A DNA stretch of 64,000 nucleotides from JAIVHA01 sp965367295 (GTDB taxonomy: Bacteria > Pseudomonadota > Gammaproteobacteria > DSM-19610): NCBI GenBank assembly GCA_965367295.1, contig CBDUHN010000010.1, positions 1-64,000 of the forward strand. The letters are read 5' to 3'. Numbering within the stretch: position 1 is the first letter of the stretch; each line of letters begins with the position of its first letter. The notes under the pieces were generated by a model. The model was not told where the DNA came from. It saw only the letters and a program-made list of their open reading frames with translations, and searched no databases. Shown in pieces: positions 21,957 through 31,251 of the stretch. Both the position numbers and the translations under genes were made by a program.

Positions 21957-21974
21957 GTCCGAATTCATTCGGAC
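21957..21974. repeat. REP-like palindrome, copy 5
   Basis: Perfect palindrome GTCCGAAT-TC-ATTCGGAC; third copy within 120 bp in the convergent gap, where the group may also stop transcription. Confidence 0.75.
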
Positions 21975-22042
21975 GCTGTATACCCGCGATGGCAATATCC
22001 GCTACGCGCAACCATGGAATCAGCGGCCCGACCGATGACCGC

Positions 22043-23128
22043 TTACTTTGCGGACAGCTCCGGTCCCGGCGCCACCACCGCATCCCGCTCCCGCGGCCAC
22101 ACCTTCAACACCGCTTGCACCAGGGTCGCCAGCGGAATGGCGAAGAACACTCCCCAGAATCCCCAGATGCCACCGAACACCAGTACGGCGACGATGATCG
22201 CGATGGGATGCAGGTTCACCACCTCCGAGAACAGCAACGGCACCAGCACATTGCCGTCCAGTGCCTGAATGATGCCGTAGGCGATCATCACGGAGGCGAA
22301 ATCGGCATTCCAGCCCCACTGGAAATAGGCGATCAGCGCGATGGGCAGGGTGACCACCGCTGCGCCGATATAGGGAATAATCACCGACAGCCCCACCAGG
22401 GTGGCGAGCAGCATGGCGTATTGCAGCCCCATGAAGGCGAAGGTGATGTAGGTCACCACGCCGACAATGACAATTTCCCAGACCTTGCCACGCACATAAT
22501 TGGCGATCTGGGCATTGACGTCATGCCATACCTCGGTGGACAAACCCCGGTCACGGGGCAGGTAATTGGTCATCCAGTGCAGGATACGTTGCTTGTCCTT
22601 CAGGAAGAAGAACACCAGCACCGGTACCAGGATCACATATACCAGCACGGCGATGATGTTGATCACCGAGGCGAGGGACATGGAAAACACCGCCTGGCCG
22701 AGGTTGGCGATTTCCCTGCGCAGACCGGCCATGATATCGCCAACCTGCTGTTCATTGATAAAACCCGGATACTGTTCCGGCAGGTGCACCAGGCTGGCCT
22801 GCCCTTTGCTGATCATGGCCGGCAGTTGCTGGAATAACTGGGTAAGCTGCTGGGACAGCTGCGGTACCAGCCCGAAGATGATCAGCAGCACCGAAAGCAA
22901 AAAAGCCAGGAACACCACCGTAACCGCCATGATGCGGGGGATGCGCCAACGCTGCAGGCGTTCCACCAGGCCGTCGAGCAGGTAGGCCAGCACCACACTG
23001 GCCAATACCGGTGCCAGCATATCGCCCATGGTCATCACTACCGCGAAGCCGGCAATCAGCAACAGCGCCAGTATGACCACCTGGGGATCAGTGAAATAAC
23101 GCCGGAACCACTGGCGGACAATTTCCAT
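22043..23128 (-). CDS. AI-2E family (PerM-like) transporter
   Basis: A 361-residue membrane protein of the AI-2 exporter family. Hydrophobic helices cluster at about 15-90 and 150-335, with a soluble helical segment between (LSQQLTQLFQQLPAMI). Family motifs such as GLSVIIPYIGAAVVTLPIALIA and ALDGNVLVPLLFSEVVNLHP are present. Members have been linked to export of autoinducer-2 or to Na+/H+ exchange; the substrate cannot be inferred here. E. coli perM also lies near bcp. Confidence 0.9.
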   Translation of the reverse strand: MEIVRQWFRRYFTDPQVVILALLLIAGFAVVMTMGDMLAPVLASVVLAYLLDGLVERLQRWRIPRIMAVTVVFLAFLLSVLLIIFGLVPQLSQQLTQLFQQLPAMISKGQASLVHLPEQYPGFINEQQVGDIMAGLRREIANLGQAVFSMSLASVINIIAVLVYVILVPVLVFFFLKDKQRILHWMTNYLPRDRGLSTEVWHDVNAQIANYVRGKVWEIVIVGVVTYITFAFMGLQYAMLLATLVGLSVIIPYIGAAVVTLPIALIAYFQWGWNADFASVMIAYGIIQALDGNVLVPLLFSEVVNLHPIAIIVAVLVFGGIWGFWGVFFAIPLATLVQAVLKVWPRERDAVVAPGPELSAK

Positions 23129-23273
23129 CAGGAGCCACTCGTATCGGGTTGGCGGACCATGAGCCGCGGGAAATCCAGTCCTGCCATAGTAGTGCCATGA
23201 AAGGCCTGGCAGCCGGGCAGGATAGTAGGGCTAGTGTGCGGAAACAGGAAGATTTTTTCCAGTATACAGAAGA

Positions 23274-23666
23274 TTATTCGGGGGCCTGCGATTTGAGCTC
23301 ATCATATTCCTGGCGGAACAGCATCTCCAGTTCGTCGATGACCTCAACCGCATCGCGGCCTGCCATGATGTGTTGAGTCATAAGACCGGAGGTGTGACCG
23401 AGCATGCGGGTTTTGTCGAGCATGAAATAGGTCTGCGACAGGCGCTTGATGGCCGCCACCACCTTCTCGGATTCGGGGCGTTCGATGGCTTTCGGTTCCG
23501 GCAGCGGTTCGGGCTTCTTGACCGGGACCGAAACAGACAAGGGATTCAGCAACGGTGCCGAACCACCACGCTGGGCCAGAAACTGGGCAAAGTCCACCAG
23601 GCTCCGCTGATCCTCGGCAGAGAGCTTCTCAAACCAGCCGAGCAGTTGTTCCTGGGAGGTAGTCAT
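23274..23666 (-). CDS. Small conserved protein of unknown function
   Basis: A 130-residue soluble protein. It has an N-terminal helical part (EQLLGWFEKLSAEDQRSLVDFAQFLAQR), a Pro-rich linker (KKPEPLPEPK) and a second helical part (AIKRLSQTYFMLDKTRML ... EVIDELEMLFRQEYDEL). The start at 23666 (MTTSQEQ) is chosen because a longer reading overlaps the LysR gene and lacks a ribosome site. It is 26 bp downstream of the LysR gene and probably co-transcribed. The N-terminal pattern recalls helix bundles in anti-sigma or heme-oxidase-like proteins, but I cannot name a family. Confidence 0.65.
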   Translation of the reverse strand: MTTSQEQLLGWFEKLSAEDQRSLVDFAQFLAQRGGSAPLLNPLSVSVPVKKPEPLPEPKAIERPESEKVVAAIKRLSQTYFMLDKTRMLGHTSGLMTQHIMAGRDAVEVIDELEMLFRQEYDELKSQAPE

Positions 23667-23692
23667 CGTGTACGTTGAATCCTGTGACGGGC

Positions 23693-24595
23693 CTATTCGT
23701 TGTGTTCCTTGCAATAGCTCTGCGCAAAGGCCAGTAATTCATCCATGGCCCGTTGACGGAACTTCTGCTTCTGGTGCACGAAGGAGAAGGGGCGCTCCAG
23801 GGTCGGGGCCAGGGTCAGCGCCGCCAGGGTACCCAGCTTCAGCTCCTTGTGGATGGTGGCGCGGGAAATGATGGAAACCCCCATGCCTGCTTCCACGGCT
23901 CCTTTCACGGCCTCGGGACTGCCCAGTTCCATGGACACATTGACACTGTCGGTGAGCACTCCCGACGACTGCAGGTATTCCGCCACCACTTCCCGGGTGC
24001 CGGACCCTTCCTCACGACAGATGTAGGGATATTCGAACAGCTCCTCGACATGGATTCTGCCCTTCTTTGCCAGTGGATGCTTGGTGGACACGATGGCCAC
24101 CAGTTGGTCCATGCGGCACACATCCACCACCAGGTTCTTGTTCATCACCGGGGATTCCACCACGCCCAGGTCGATGACATTGTTTTCCACCATGCTGACG
24201 ATGCCATCGGAATTGGACACCTTCAGATGAACATTCACATCCGGATACTTGTGTTTGAAATCGCCAAGCAGGGCCGGCAGCATGTACTCGGCGATGGTGG
24301 TACTGGCACCAATGATCAGTACACCGCTGATCTCGCCGGTCATCTCCCGCACCGCATTTTCCATCTCGCTATACAGATCGAAAATCCGCGCGGCATACTC
24401 GTACACGCGGGTACCGGCATCGGTAAGGCTGATGCGATTATGGGTGCGGTCGAACAGGCGGGTGTTGAAATGTTCTTCCAGCTGCCGAACCTGGAAGGTC
24501 ACGGCGGGCTGGGTCATGTGCAGGCTTTCCGCTGCCTTCGTAAAGCTCAGCAGGCGGGCTACAGTATGAAAAACTTGTAAGCGGCGATCGGCCAT
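23693..24595 (-). CDS. LysR-family transcriptional regulator
   Basis: A 300-residue LysR regulator. The winged helix-turn-helix is at about 5-65 (SFTKAAESLHMTQPAVTFQVRQLEE), followed by a periplasmic-binding-protein-like effector domain with GASTTIAEYMLPALLGDF. The sequence resembles the CbbR/CysL branch, which in autotrophs controls carbon or sulfur genes, but the target cannot be assigned. No divergent gene is next to it; the minus-strand MCP gene lies 219 bp upstream. Confidence 0.88.
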   Translation of the reverse strand: MADRRLQVFHTVARLLSFTKAAESLHMTQPAVTFQVRQLEEHFNTRLFDRTHNRISLTDAGTRVYEYAARIFDLYSEMENAVREMTGEISGVLIIGASTTIAEYMLPALLGDFKHKYPDVNVHLKVSNSDGIVSMVENNVIDLGVVESPVMNKNLVVDVCRMDQLVAIVSTKHPLAKKGRIHVEELFEYPYICREEGSGTREVVAEYLQSSGVLTDSVNVSMELGSPEAVKGAVEAGMGVSIISRATIHKELKLGTLAALTLAPTLERPFSFVHQKQKFRQRAMDELLAFAQSYCKEHNE

Positions 24596-24762
24596 GGGAC
24601 TGCTACCGTCGAATTGTACGCCCCCTTCGAAATACCATCTTCGGGGCCATGATTAATTTGTTCGATTATAAAATAATCTGATCAGGGAGCGTACCATACA
24701 GCAGATCACCAGCGGTTTCATGTAATTTATGCACCGCCAGAGACCGCTGGTCAGCACCATAA

Positions 24763-24790
24763 CAAAAAGGCCCGCCGAAGTGGCGGGCCT
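24763..24790 (-). terminator. Rho-independent terminator of the MCP gene
   Basis: AGGCCCGCC and GGCGGGCCT arms with a 5-base loop. The A run at 24764-24768 reads as a T run on the minus strand. It lies 25 bp after the MCP stop. Confidence 0.8.
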
Positions 24791-24814
24791 CTTGCTGGCA
24801 ACGAGATGGCAGCA

Positions 24815-25993
24815 CTACATTCGGAACTGGGCCATGAGGGCCTGCTGCTGCGACGACAGGCGGGCCAGTTCTTCACTGGCACTGGCGGTCTGTTGCGCAC
24901 CGGCAGCCACCTGATCCGACACCTCGCGAATGCTGGCAATGGAATTGCTGATCTCCGCCGAAACGGCACTCTGTTCTTCCGCCGCACTGGCGATCTGGGC
25001 ATTCATATCGTTGATGCCCGACACCGAACCAGCGATATACGCCAGCGACTCCGCCGCCTTTTCCACCTGGTCGACGCTGTTCTGAGCCTGGGAACGGGCC
25101 TGCTCCATGACCTGCACCGCATCCACGGCACCCACCTGCAGGCGCTCGATCATCTGCTGGATTTCCTGGGTGGATTTCTGGGTACGGCTGGCCAGGGTAC
25201 GGACCTCGTCGGCCACCACGGCAAAACCACGTCCCTGCTCGCCGGCACGGGCCGCCTCGATGGCCGCGTTGAGCGCCAGTAGATTGGTCTGTTCGGCAAT
25301 TCCGCGGATCACATCCAGCACCATGCCGATGTTCTCGGTTTCCTGTTCCAGCTTCTGGATAACCTTGGCAGCCTTCTCGACTTCACCGACCAGCGAGTCA
25401 ATGCCCCCAATGGCCTCGGTAGCGACCAGGGCGCCCGCCTTGGCTTCGCTGTCGGCCTCGCTGGCTGACTCGGCGGCCACCGCCGCGCTGCGCGCCACGT
25501 CCTGTACCGAAGAGCTCATTTCACTCATGGCCATGGCCACCTGCTCCACATCGGCCTGCTGTTTCTGAACACCCCGGTTGGCCTCGTCGGTAATGGCCGA
25601 CATCTCTTCCGCGGCGGCCGCAAGCTGGGTGGTGGAGCCGCTGATCTGCCCCATTATGTTACGCAGGTTCTCGGCCATCAGATTGAAGCTGGTCACGATC
25701 TCGCCAATCAGGTCATGACTTACCATGCTGCAATGATGAGACACATCGTGATTGCTGATGGCCGTGGCGATCTCGGAGATGCGCCGCAGCTTGCGCAGCA
25801 GAATCACATTCACCAGCCAGTAATTGGCCGCCCCCAACGCGACACCCGCGGTCAGCGCACCAACCGTGAACCAGCCGAACATGCCCTCTTTCCAGTCGAC
25901 AAAGAAGCCGGCGAAGAAGGGAAACACCACCCCCATCAACAGCCCGAAGCCGATGGATGCCAGCATCAGATTTCTCAATATACTCGGTTTCAT
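24815..25993 (-). CDS. Methyl-accepting chemotaxis protein with minimal sensory part
   Basis: A 392-residue chemoreceptor. Two membrane segments (about 8-32 and 40-66) are separated by only a few residues, so there is no periplasmic ligand domain. A HAMP-like region follows ([14 protein letters not shown]). The long signalling hairpin carries the highly conserved tip around [20 protein letters not shown], where CheA and CheW bind. It probably senses membrane or internal conditions. A ribosome site GAAGGTG precedes the ATG. Confidence 0.92.
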   Translation of the reverse strand: MKPSILRNLMLASIGFGLLMGVVFPFFAGFFVDWKEGMFGWFTVGALTAGVALGAANYWLVNVILLRKLRRISEIATAISNHDVSHHCSMVSHDLIGEIVTSFNLMAENLRNIMGQISGSTTQLAAAAEEMSAITDEANRGVQKQQADVEQVAMAMSEMSSSVQDVARSAAVAAESASEADSEAKAGALVATEAIGGIDSLVGEVEKAAKVIQKLEQETENIGMVLDVIRGIAEQTNLLALNAAIEAARAGEQGRGFAVVADEVRTLASRTQKSTQEIQQMIERLQVGAVDAVQVMEQARSQAQNSVDQVEKAAESLAYIAGSVSGINDMNAQIASAAEEQSAVSAEISNSIASIREVSDQVAAGAQQTASASEELARLSSQQQALMAQFRM

Positions 25994-26466
25994 TTCACAC
26001 CTTCATTATTGGGTAGCACGCCCAGAGATAACCCCACACCCCTGACCATCACCTTTTCAGCATTCCCGACACATTTGCGAACGCATTGCAATTCTTGCGC
26101 CCACACCAGAAACATATTTATAAATCATGCAATTAAAAATCAGCCCAACCTCAAGCAACGCCACCACCAACCACAACCGCTACTAAATTGGCGCCTTCCA
26201 TGGCTATCCACCGAAGAAACCGCACCGATGTATCCTGTTTTTCGGTCACTCGGCGGATTTCTGAACCCATTGCCCCATATGGCCTTCACTCACTGGCGAT
26301 ATTCACAAAGATGCCGGCCCCGCGTTCTTCCGGATCGATCCCGGACACCGCTCCGCGCGTCCTCCGTGGATTTTGTTCCCGGGCGCCTGTAGCGGCCAGG
26401 CATGTCAGGAATTAACACGTCATGCCTGCAAGGGAGGCGGTATTTCCGCAAACCGGGTCCACAAAC
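25994..26466. other. Intergenic region without a supported gene
   Basis: About 470 bp upstream of the MCP gene. It is lower in GC than its surroundings in places (around 26090-26180) and contains no frame with a ribosome site or recognisable protein. It should contain the MCP promoter, which I could not locate. Confidence 0.5.
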
Positions 26467-26497
26467 AAAAAAACCCCCGGGGCTACCGGGGGTTTTT
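26467..26497. terminator. Bidirectional terminator hairpin
   Basis: Arms AAAAACCCCCGG and CCGGGGGTTTTT around GGCTA, perfect over 12 bp. On the minus strand it ends transcription of the secreted protein gene at 26521. Confidence 0.8.
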
Positions 26498-26520
26498 GAT
26501 ATTGCCGAAACCGGCTGCGA

Positions 26521-27441
26521 TCAGGAGGCGTCGCCACCTACTGCTTCGGCCAGTGATTTCCGAATGGCTTCCGGGCTGGACATCAGTTTCATGAAACTAT
26601 GATCACCCATCATCTTGAGGCCCGGGAAGTGCACGGCCATGCGGAAACGCATGTGCTGTGCGACCACCTTGTTGCCGGTGACCATGACTTCATAGGGCAG
26701 ATAGGCATTCTGCTTCAGTTCTTCGAAGTCCACCACGCCCATCTGGAAAGCATCATCCATATGCTCGTCCCCGTCCGCGGGGGCCTTCATGGATACGCCG
26801 ATAATCGACTCATCCTTGCCGGGCACATCAATCCGGTACAGCTTGCGGACACCGGCGGCGTTGCTGGCCAGGTTCTTTTCCACGGCGGCCAACGCTTCCT
26901 TGTGGCTGCCATACTCCGCCAGCACATAGGGGTCATCGAAATATTCCATACCGAAGGTATAGTGGTATTTCTTGAGCTTGCGCTCCGTCATCTCCTTGGA
27001 GCCGAACTCCTGGATCATACCCAGGCTTTTTTCCAGTGCGGCACGGGTATTGGCGAGATCGCTTTTCATCCGGTAGGCATAGGCCAGGTATTGCGGGTTC
27101 ACGAAAGCCACCTGGATTTCGCTGCCGACCTTGTTGATGGAGGCCCGCATGGCGGTACCGAAACCACCCATTTCCGACTGGGCCGCAACCTTACGCAGGG
27201 CATCGCTGGTGAAGATAACGATATGTGCGTTTTCATACGGCACATAGTCGCCCACGACATTGAATCCGGCGCCTTCGATCTTCTGCTTCACTTCCGAGAT
27301 CTTGGCCTCGAAATCACCAGGTCCCTTGTAGGCCAGAATGAACGGCAGGATCTTATCCGCCGCCATGGCACCGGTGGTCGGCAGCAACATGACGGTAAAG
27401 GCCAGTGCACCGATCGTCCATTGCATCAGTTTTTTAATCAT
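26521..27441 (-). CDS. Secreted protein with a DUF302-like region
   Basis: A 306-residue protein with a signal peptide cleaved after GAMA (about residue 27). The first domain (KISEVKQKIEGAGFNVVGDY ... IVIFTSDALRKVAAQSE) resembles the DUF302 fold in outline. The rest contains HYTFGMEYFDDPYVLAEYGSH and RKLYRIDVPGKDESIIGVSM, which I do not recognise. It is transcribed after the FadL-family gene at 27596 but has its own terminator and there is a terminator between them. Function unknown; it is probably periplasmic. Confidence 0.75.
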   Translation of the reverse strand: MIKKLMQWTIGALAFTVMLLPTTGAMAADKILPFILAYKGPGDFEAKISEVKQKIEGAGFNVVGDYVPYENAHIVIFTSDALRKVAAQSEMGGFGTAMRASINKVGSEIQVAFVNPQYLAYAYRMKSDLANTRAALEKSLGMIQEFGSKEMTERKLKKYHYTFGMEYFDDPYVLAEYGSHKEALAAVEKNLASNAAGVRKLYRIDVPGKDESIIGVSMKAPADGDEHMDDAFQMGVVDFEELKQNAYLPYEVMVTGNKVVAQHMRFRMAVHFPGLKMMGDHSFMKLMSSPEAIRKSLAEAVGGDAS

Positions 27442-27522
27442 CTTCCCCTAACCTCCTAGTTTTTGGTCGTGCCGATTCTATGTCATTTCCACAGCAAGTA
27501 CGAACAGAACCTGCACACAAAG

Positions 27523-27552
27523 AAAAAGGGTCATGTCGCCACGACCCTTTTT
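27523..27552 (-). terminator. Terminator after the FadL-family gene
   Basis: AAAAAGGGTC and GACCCTTTTT arms (10 bp perfect) with a 10-base loop, 44 bp after the porin stop codon. It can work in both directions. Confidence 0.75.
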
Positions 27553-27595
27553 CCGTCTTTACTTCATACAGAACCGTTCTGGCTCAGATACACAC

Positions 27596-29071
27596 TCAGA
27601 ACTTCCATGCGTAGCTGACTTCCAGGGCATTCTGATCCATCCCGATCTCGGTATCGTAGGTCGGAGTACCGAAACCCGGGAACGGCGTGCTATAGCGGTA
27701 GGTCTGGTCCACATTGAAGGCACGCATATAGGCTACCGTGACTTCGTTGTTCTCGGTCGGACGATAGCTGAAGCCCAGGGTCAGGTGGGTTTCCACCACA
27801 CCGGGTGCCAGGATGTTGAACAGGTTTTCCTTGTCATCAATCGGGTTGTCACCATGATTGATCCCGGCACGCAGAGTCCACTTGTCGTTGTATTCGTAGT
27901 TGAAGCCCAACTTGTAGATGGTGATGTCATCCCAGCCGAAACCCCAGCCACTGCTGGTACCCAGCGGATTGCTGACCCCGAATGCGGTGCCGCCATTGAA
28001 CATGGCACCGCCGTCGGACGTCTGCGAAGTCAGCACCGCCGCGAAGGCTTCCAGAAACTCGGCTGCCGTCGGACCCGGATTGGAGATGGAATTGACGCCA
28101 CTGTAGAGGATCCGCTGCACATCGAAGGCCACGGTCAGTTTGTCATTAGGCTGGAATGCGATACCGATGGCGTAATTGGCCGGGATATCAAAATCACCAT
28201 TCTCGGCGAACAGGCCCGCGTAATTGTCGAATTCCTGCATGTAGATCTTGGATGCTGCACTGGCACCCACGGTCAGGGTATCGGTGACCTTGCCACGCCA
28301 GCCGATCTTCACACCGGCACCGTAGGATTCGTCATCCCCGTTGTTGGTCACATTCGAGGGGTCGCTGGAGAAGCCCTTGAACATGCCCAGGCCGTAGGCG
28401 CGGAAACGCTGTGCTGCGATCTGCAACGAAGCACCGATGGCGTGGTTTTCGCTCAGCTTGTAGGACACCGTGGGTGAAAGAATCAACTGGGAGAGGTTCA
28501 CACCCAGAGTGGATGCCAGACTGCCATCCACTGCCGGATTGAAACCAGCCGCGACTGCAGCAACCGCATCCGCATCAGGATCACCAGGACCACCGTAGCC
28601 CGCTACGAAGGCTGGCACGAAGGCTGTACCCAGTGCGGGAGCAAACGCATTGAAGTAATGATTGTCGTTGTGGCGGGTATTCATCCCACCGTTGGCCGCC
28701 ATCGTAAGGCCAACCGCCATTTGCGGTGAAAACTGCATCACCATGCCACCATGCGGGATCGCGAACAGTGTTGCCGCGCTGTCACCGCTGGAGGCAGCCC
28801 CCCCCATCAGGGTCGCATCCAGGGACGCATCACGATTCGGGTTAAACAGTTCGATACCGGCATCGGCACGATTACCCACGTCGATGATGGTAGCCGGGTT
28901 TACCACGCCCGCCATGGCATCCTGACCGTAGGCCACACCGGCACCGGCCATACCCCGGTTGTGCGAGCCATAGCCGATCTTGAAATATCCATTGGTGGCA
29001 TGGGCCGCCGGGGCCACCAATGCCGCTGAAACTGCCATCGTGGCCAGCGAACGCTTGAAAGTGCGATTCAT
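27596..29071 (-). CDS. FadL/OmpP1-family outer membrane channel (paralog A)
   Basis: A 491-residue beta-barrel protein. The signal peptide ends at AAHA, and the mature protein starts with TNGYFKIGYGSHNRGMAGAGVAYGQDAMAGVVNPA, the N-terminal hatch typical of FadL/TodX channels that let hydrophobic molecules cross the outer membrane. It ends in SYAWKF with the terminal Phe required for barrel assembly. It is clearly related to the porin at 58806. The substrate is not shown; in sulfur oxidisers such channels have been suggested for hydrophobic compounds, including sulfur. Confidence 0.9.
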   Translation of the reverse strand: MNRTFKRSLATMAVSAALVAPAAHATNGYFKIGYGSHNRGMAGAGVAYGQDAMAGVVNPATIIDVGNRADAGIELFNPNRDASLDATLMGGAASSGDSAATLFAIPHGGMVMQFSPQMAVGLTMAANGGMNTRHNDNHYFNAFAPALGTAFVPAFVAGYGGPGDPDADAVAAVAAGFNPAVDGSLASTLGVNLSQLILSPTVSYKLSENHAIGASLQIAAQRFRAYGLGMFKGFSSDPSNVTNNGDDESYGAGVKIGWRGKVTDTLTVGASAASKIYMQEFDNYAGLFAENGDFDIPANYAIGIAFQPNDKLTVAFDVQRILYSGVNSISNPGPTAAEFLEAFAAVLTSQTSDGGAMFNGGTAFGVSNPLGTSSGWGFGWDDITIYKLGFNYEYNDKWTLRAGINHGDNPIDDKENLFNILAPGVVETHLTLGFSYRPTENNEVTVAYMRAFNVDQTYRYSTPFPGFGTPTYDTEIGMDQNALEVSYAWKF

Positions 29072-29317
29072 ATCTCCATTCCTCTCGATTTTTGATGCGG
29101 AAGCGCTTTTTGTTGCAAAATAACAACAACCCCTGTGGCGCTCACCACAGCATGGCGATGCGCCTGAAAATTGTCAATATTTCATGGATAAGCAACAGCC
29201 ATGCCAATTTGACATGAAGAATGCCCAAGTCCGCGTATCAGGAATACAACAACAGCTGACCTTTCGCGACAGGTGTGCTTGAATGGGCCCGCCCCACTAT
29301 AGAATGAGGAAAGCACA

Positions 29318-30655
29318 GTGAGAATCTCAGGAGCCCTTTTCCGCCTCACCGCCAAACATTTGACTATTGCCAGTCTGGCCTGCCTGACAACCCCCGGCTA
29401 CGGTGCCGGGTTTGCCTTGATTGAACAAAGTGGCAGCGGTCTTGGAAATGCCTTCGCCGGTGCCGCCGCCAGCGCGGAGGATGCCACCACCATTTTCTTC
29501 AACCCGGCGGGCATGACCCGTCTGCGCGGCAGCCAGTTCATCGTGGCCGGCCATCTCGTCAAACCATCGGCTGAATTCAACGGCAGTGCGGCCGATCCGC
29601 TCGGTAACCCTATCTCCGGCGGCAATGGCAGCGATGCCGGTCACCTCGCCCTGATTCCGAATCTCTACTACAGTCGAGAACTATCGAACCAGCTGCGCTT
29701 CGGCCTGGGCATCAATGCCCCCTTCGGGTTGAAGACCGAATATGATGCCGACTGGGTGGGCCGCTATCACGCCATCGAATCCGACCTGAAAACCGTCAAT
29801 ATCAACCCTGCCCTCGCCTTCCAGGCCACGCCGAAGCTGTCACTGGGTTTCGGCGTCAATATTCAGTACATCGAAGCGACCCTGAGTCAGGCCGTCAACC
29901 AGGCCATTTCCTGCGGTGGTCTGGTGCTGGCAAGTGTATTGACGCCAGCCAATTGCGCCGGTGTGAGCGGCGACCTGACCGCAGAAGTGAATGGTGATGA
30001 CTGGGGTTACGGTTATAACTTCGGCTTGCTGTATGAATTCAGCCCTGAAGCACGACTGGGTTTTGCCTATCGCTCCAAAATTACCCAGACGCTGGAGGGG
30101 GATGCATCCTTCTCTGGAACCAATGCGGTTTTTACCGCCATCGGCTTCTTCACGCCAACCAGCGTAACGGCTGGCATCAGCTTGCCGGAGAGTGCTTCGT
30201 TGAGCCTGTATAAGGATCTCAATTCACAATGGGCTCTACTCGCCGATGCCACCTGGACCCGCTGGAGCCGTTTCCAGGAACTGCGCATCGATTTCGCCTC
30301 GAACCAGCCGGACAGCGTCACGATCGAGGACTGGGATGACAGCATGCGTTACTCGATCGGCGTGAACTACCGCCATAACAGCAGCTGGCTGCTCCGCGCA
30401 GGGATTGCCTATGACGAAGAACCCATCCCCAGCGCAGCACGCCGCACCCCACGCATCCCCGGCAATGACCGTACCTGGCTGGCTGTGGGCGCCAATTACC
30501 GGTATTCCTCACGCCTGTCATTCGATGCGGGATATGCACACCTGTTCGTGGATGACACGTCCATCGCCCATGCCAGCACCACCGCCGGCACCATCACCGG
30601 TGAGTATGACAACTCCGTGGATATCCTGAGCGGACAGGTGAACTGGACTTTTTAA
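29318..30655 (+). CDS. FadL-family long-chain fatty acid channel
   Basis: A 445-residue beta-barrel protein with a signal peptide ending near GYGA and the FadL hatch motif GFALIEQSGSGLGNAFAGAAASAEDATTIFFNPAGM. It has the usual NPAGM segment and a C-terminal Phe. The GTG start at 29318 has GAGGAAA at a suitable distance. It is closer to true FadL than the two TNG-type paralogs at 27596 and 58806. It is divergent from the first of these; the 246 bp between them must hold both promoters. Confidence 0.93.
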   Translation: MRISGALFRLTAKHLTIASLACLTTPGYGAGFALIEQSGSGLGNAFAGAAASAEDATTIFFNPAGMTRLRGSQFIVAGHLVKPSAEFNGSAADPLGNPISGGNGSDAGHLALIPNLYYSRELSNQLRFGLGINAPFGLKTEYDADWVGRYHAIESDLKTVNINPALAFQATPKLSLGFGVNIQYIEATLSQAVNQAISCGGLVLASVLTPANCAGVSGDLTAEVNGDDWGYGYNFGLLYEFSPEARLGFAYRSKITQTLEGDASFSGTNAVFTAIGFFTPTSVTAGISLPESASLSLYKDLNSQWALLADATWTRWSRFQELRIDFASNQPDSVTIEDWDDSMRYSIGVNYRHNSSWLLRAGIAYDEEPIPSAARRTPRIPGNDRTWLAVGANYRYSSRLSFDAGYAHLFVDDTSIAHASTTAGTITGEYDNSVDILSGQVNWTF

Positions 30656-30695
30656 ACCACGCCTGTTTCCGTCCGCATGAAATCCAGGCAATAAA

Positions 30696-30740
30696 AAACC
30701 CGCTGGTTCGACTCAACAGGTCATGCCAGCGGGTTTTTAT
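30696..30740 (+). terminator. Terminator after fadL-like gene
   Basis: AAAAACCCGCTGG and CCAGCGGGTTTTT arms (13 bp perfect), 41 bp after the stop codon. Confidence 0.8.
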
Positions 30741-30845
30741 TTTCTGTTTCGCATCATCCGGACACCGCCCGAAGATGCAGCGCCACTGCCAAAACAGGGC
30801 AAACTACACTGGACCCGCCCCGGAGGTTCGGCTCCAGTTGCAGTC

Positions 30846-31076
30846 TTAGGACTTCTTGATCAGGAATTCAAACTTTCCGCCTGCTTCCTTGGATTCCAGC
30901 AACGTGTTGCCGGTCTGCTTGGCAAAGGCTTCAAAATCCTTCACTGAACCGGGGTCAGTCGCGATGATGCGCAGCACCTTGCCACTGTCCAGGGCGTTAA
31001 GTGCCTTTTTCGCACGCAGGATGGGCAGGGGGCAGTTCAGACCGGATGCGTCCAACTCGTCGTCGTAGTTCGCCAT
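30846..31076 (-). CDS. tusA: Sulfur carrier protein TusA
   Basis: A 76-residue TusA/SirA protein. Cys15 in GLNCPLPILRAKKAL is the persulfide carrier, with the conserved CPxP turn. In sulfur oxidisers TusA relays sulfur between rhodanese, DsrEFH and downstream oxidation enzymes; in others it serves tRNA thiolation. The adjacent rhodanese on the same strand and the sox genes nearby favour the first role, by context. Confidence 0.93.
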   Translation of the reverse strand: MANYDDELDASGLNCPLPILRAKKALNALDSGKVLRIIATDPGSVKDFEAFAKQTGNTLLESKEAGGKFEFLIKKS

Positions 31077-31144
31077 TTTATAAAGCTCCTGAAATCTGTA
31101 TTTGTAGTTGCTAGCGGCAGCTGAACAGGCTGACCGAGGTTGTT

Positions 31145-31175
31145 AGTATACAGCACTATGCTTATATGATAACAA
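31145..31175 (-). promoter_or_regulatory. Possible tusA promoter
   Basis: On the minus strand TATACT (31150-31145) is preceded by TTGTTA with a 19-bp spacer, or by TTATCA with 16 bp. The leader to the ATG at 31076 would be about 60 bases. Pattern match only. Confidence 0.4.
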
Positions 31176-31251
31176 CCCGAAATATGCAGGTACTTCGCCG
31201 TCCGCCTCCCTGTATCGACAGGCATGCCAGTATCCTGAGCAGTGCGTAGCC

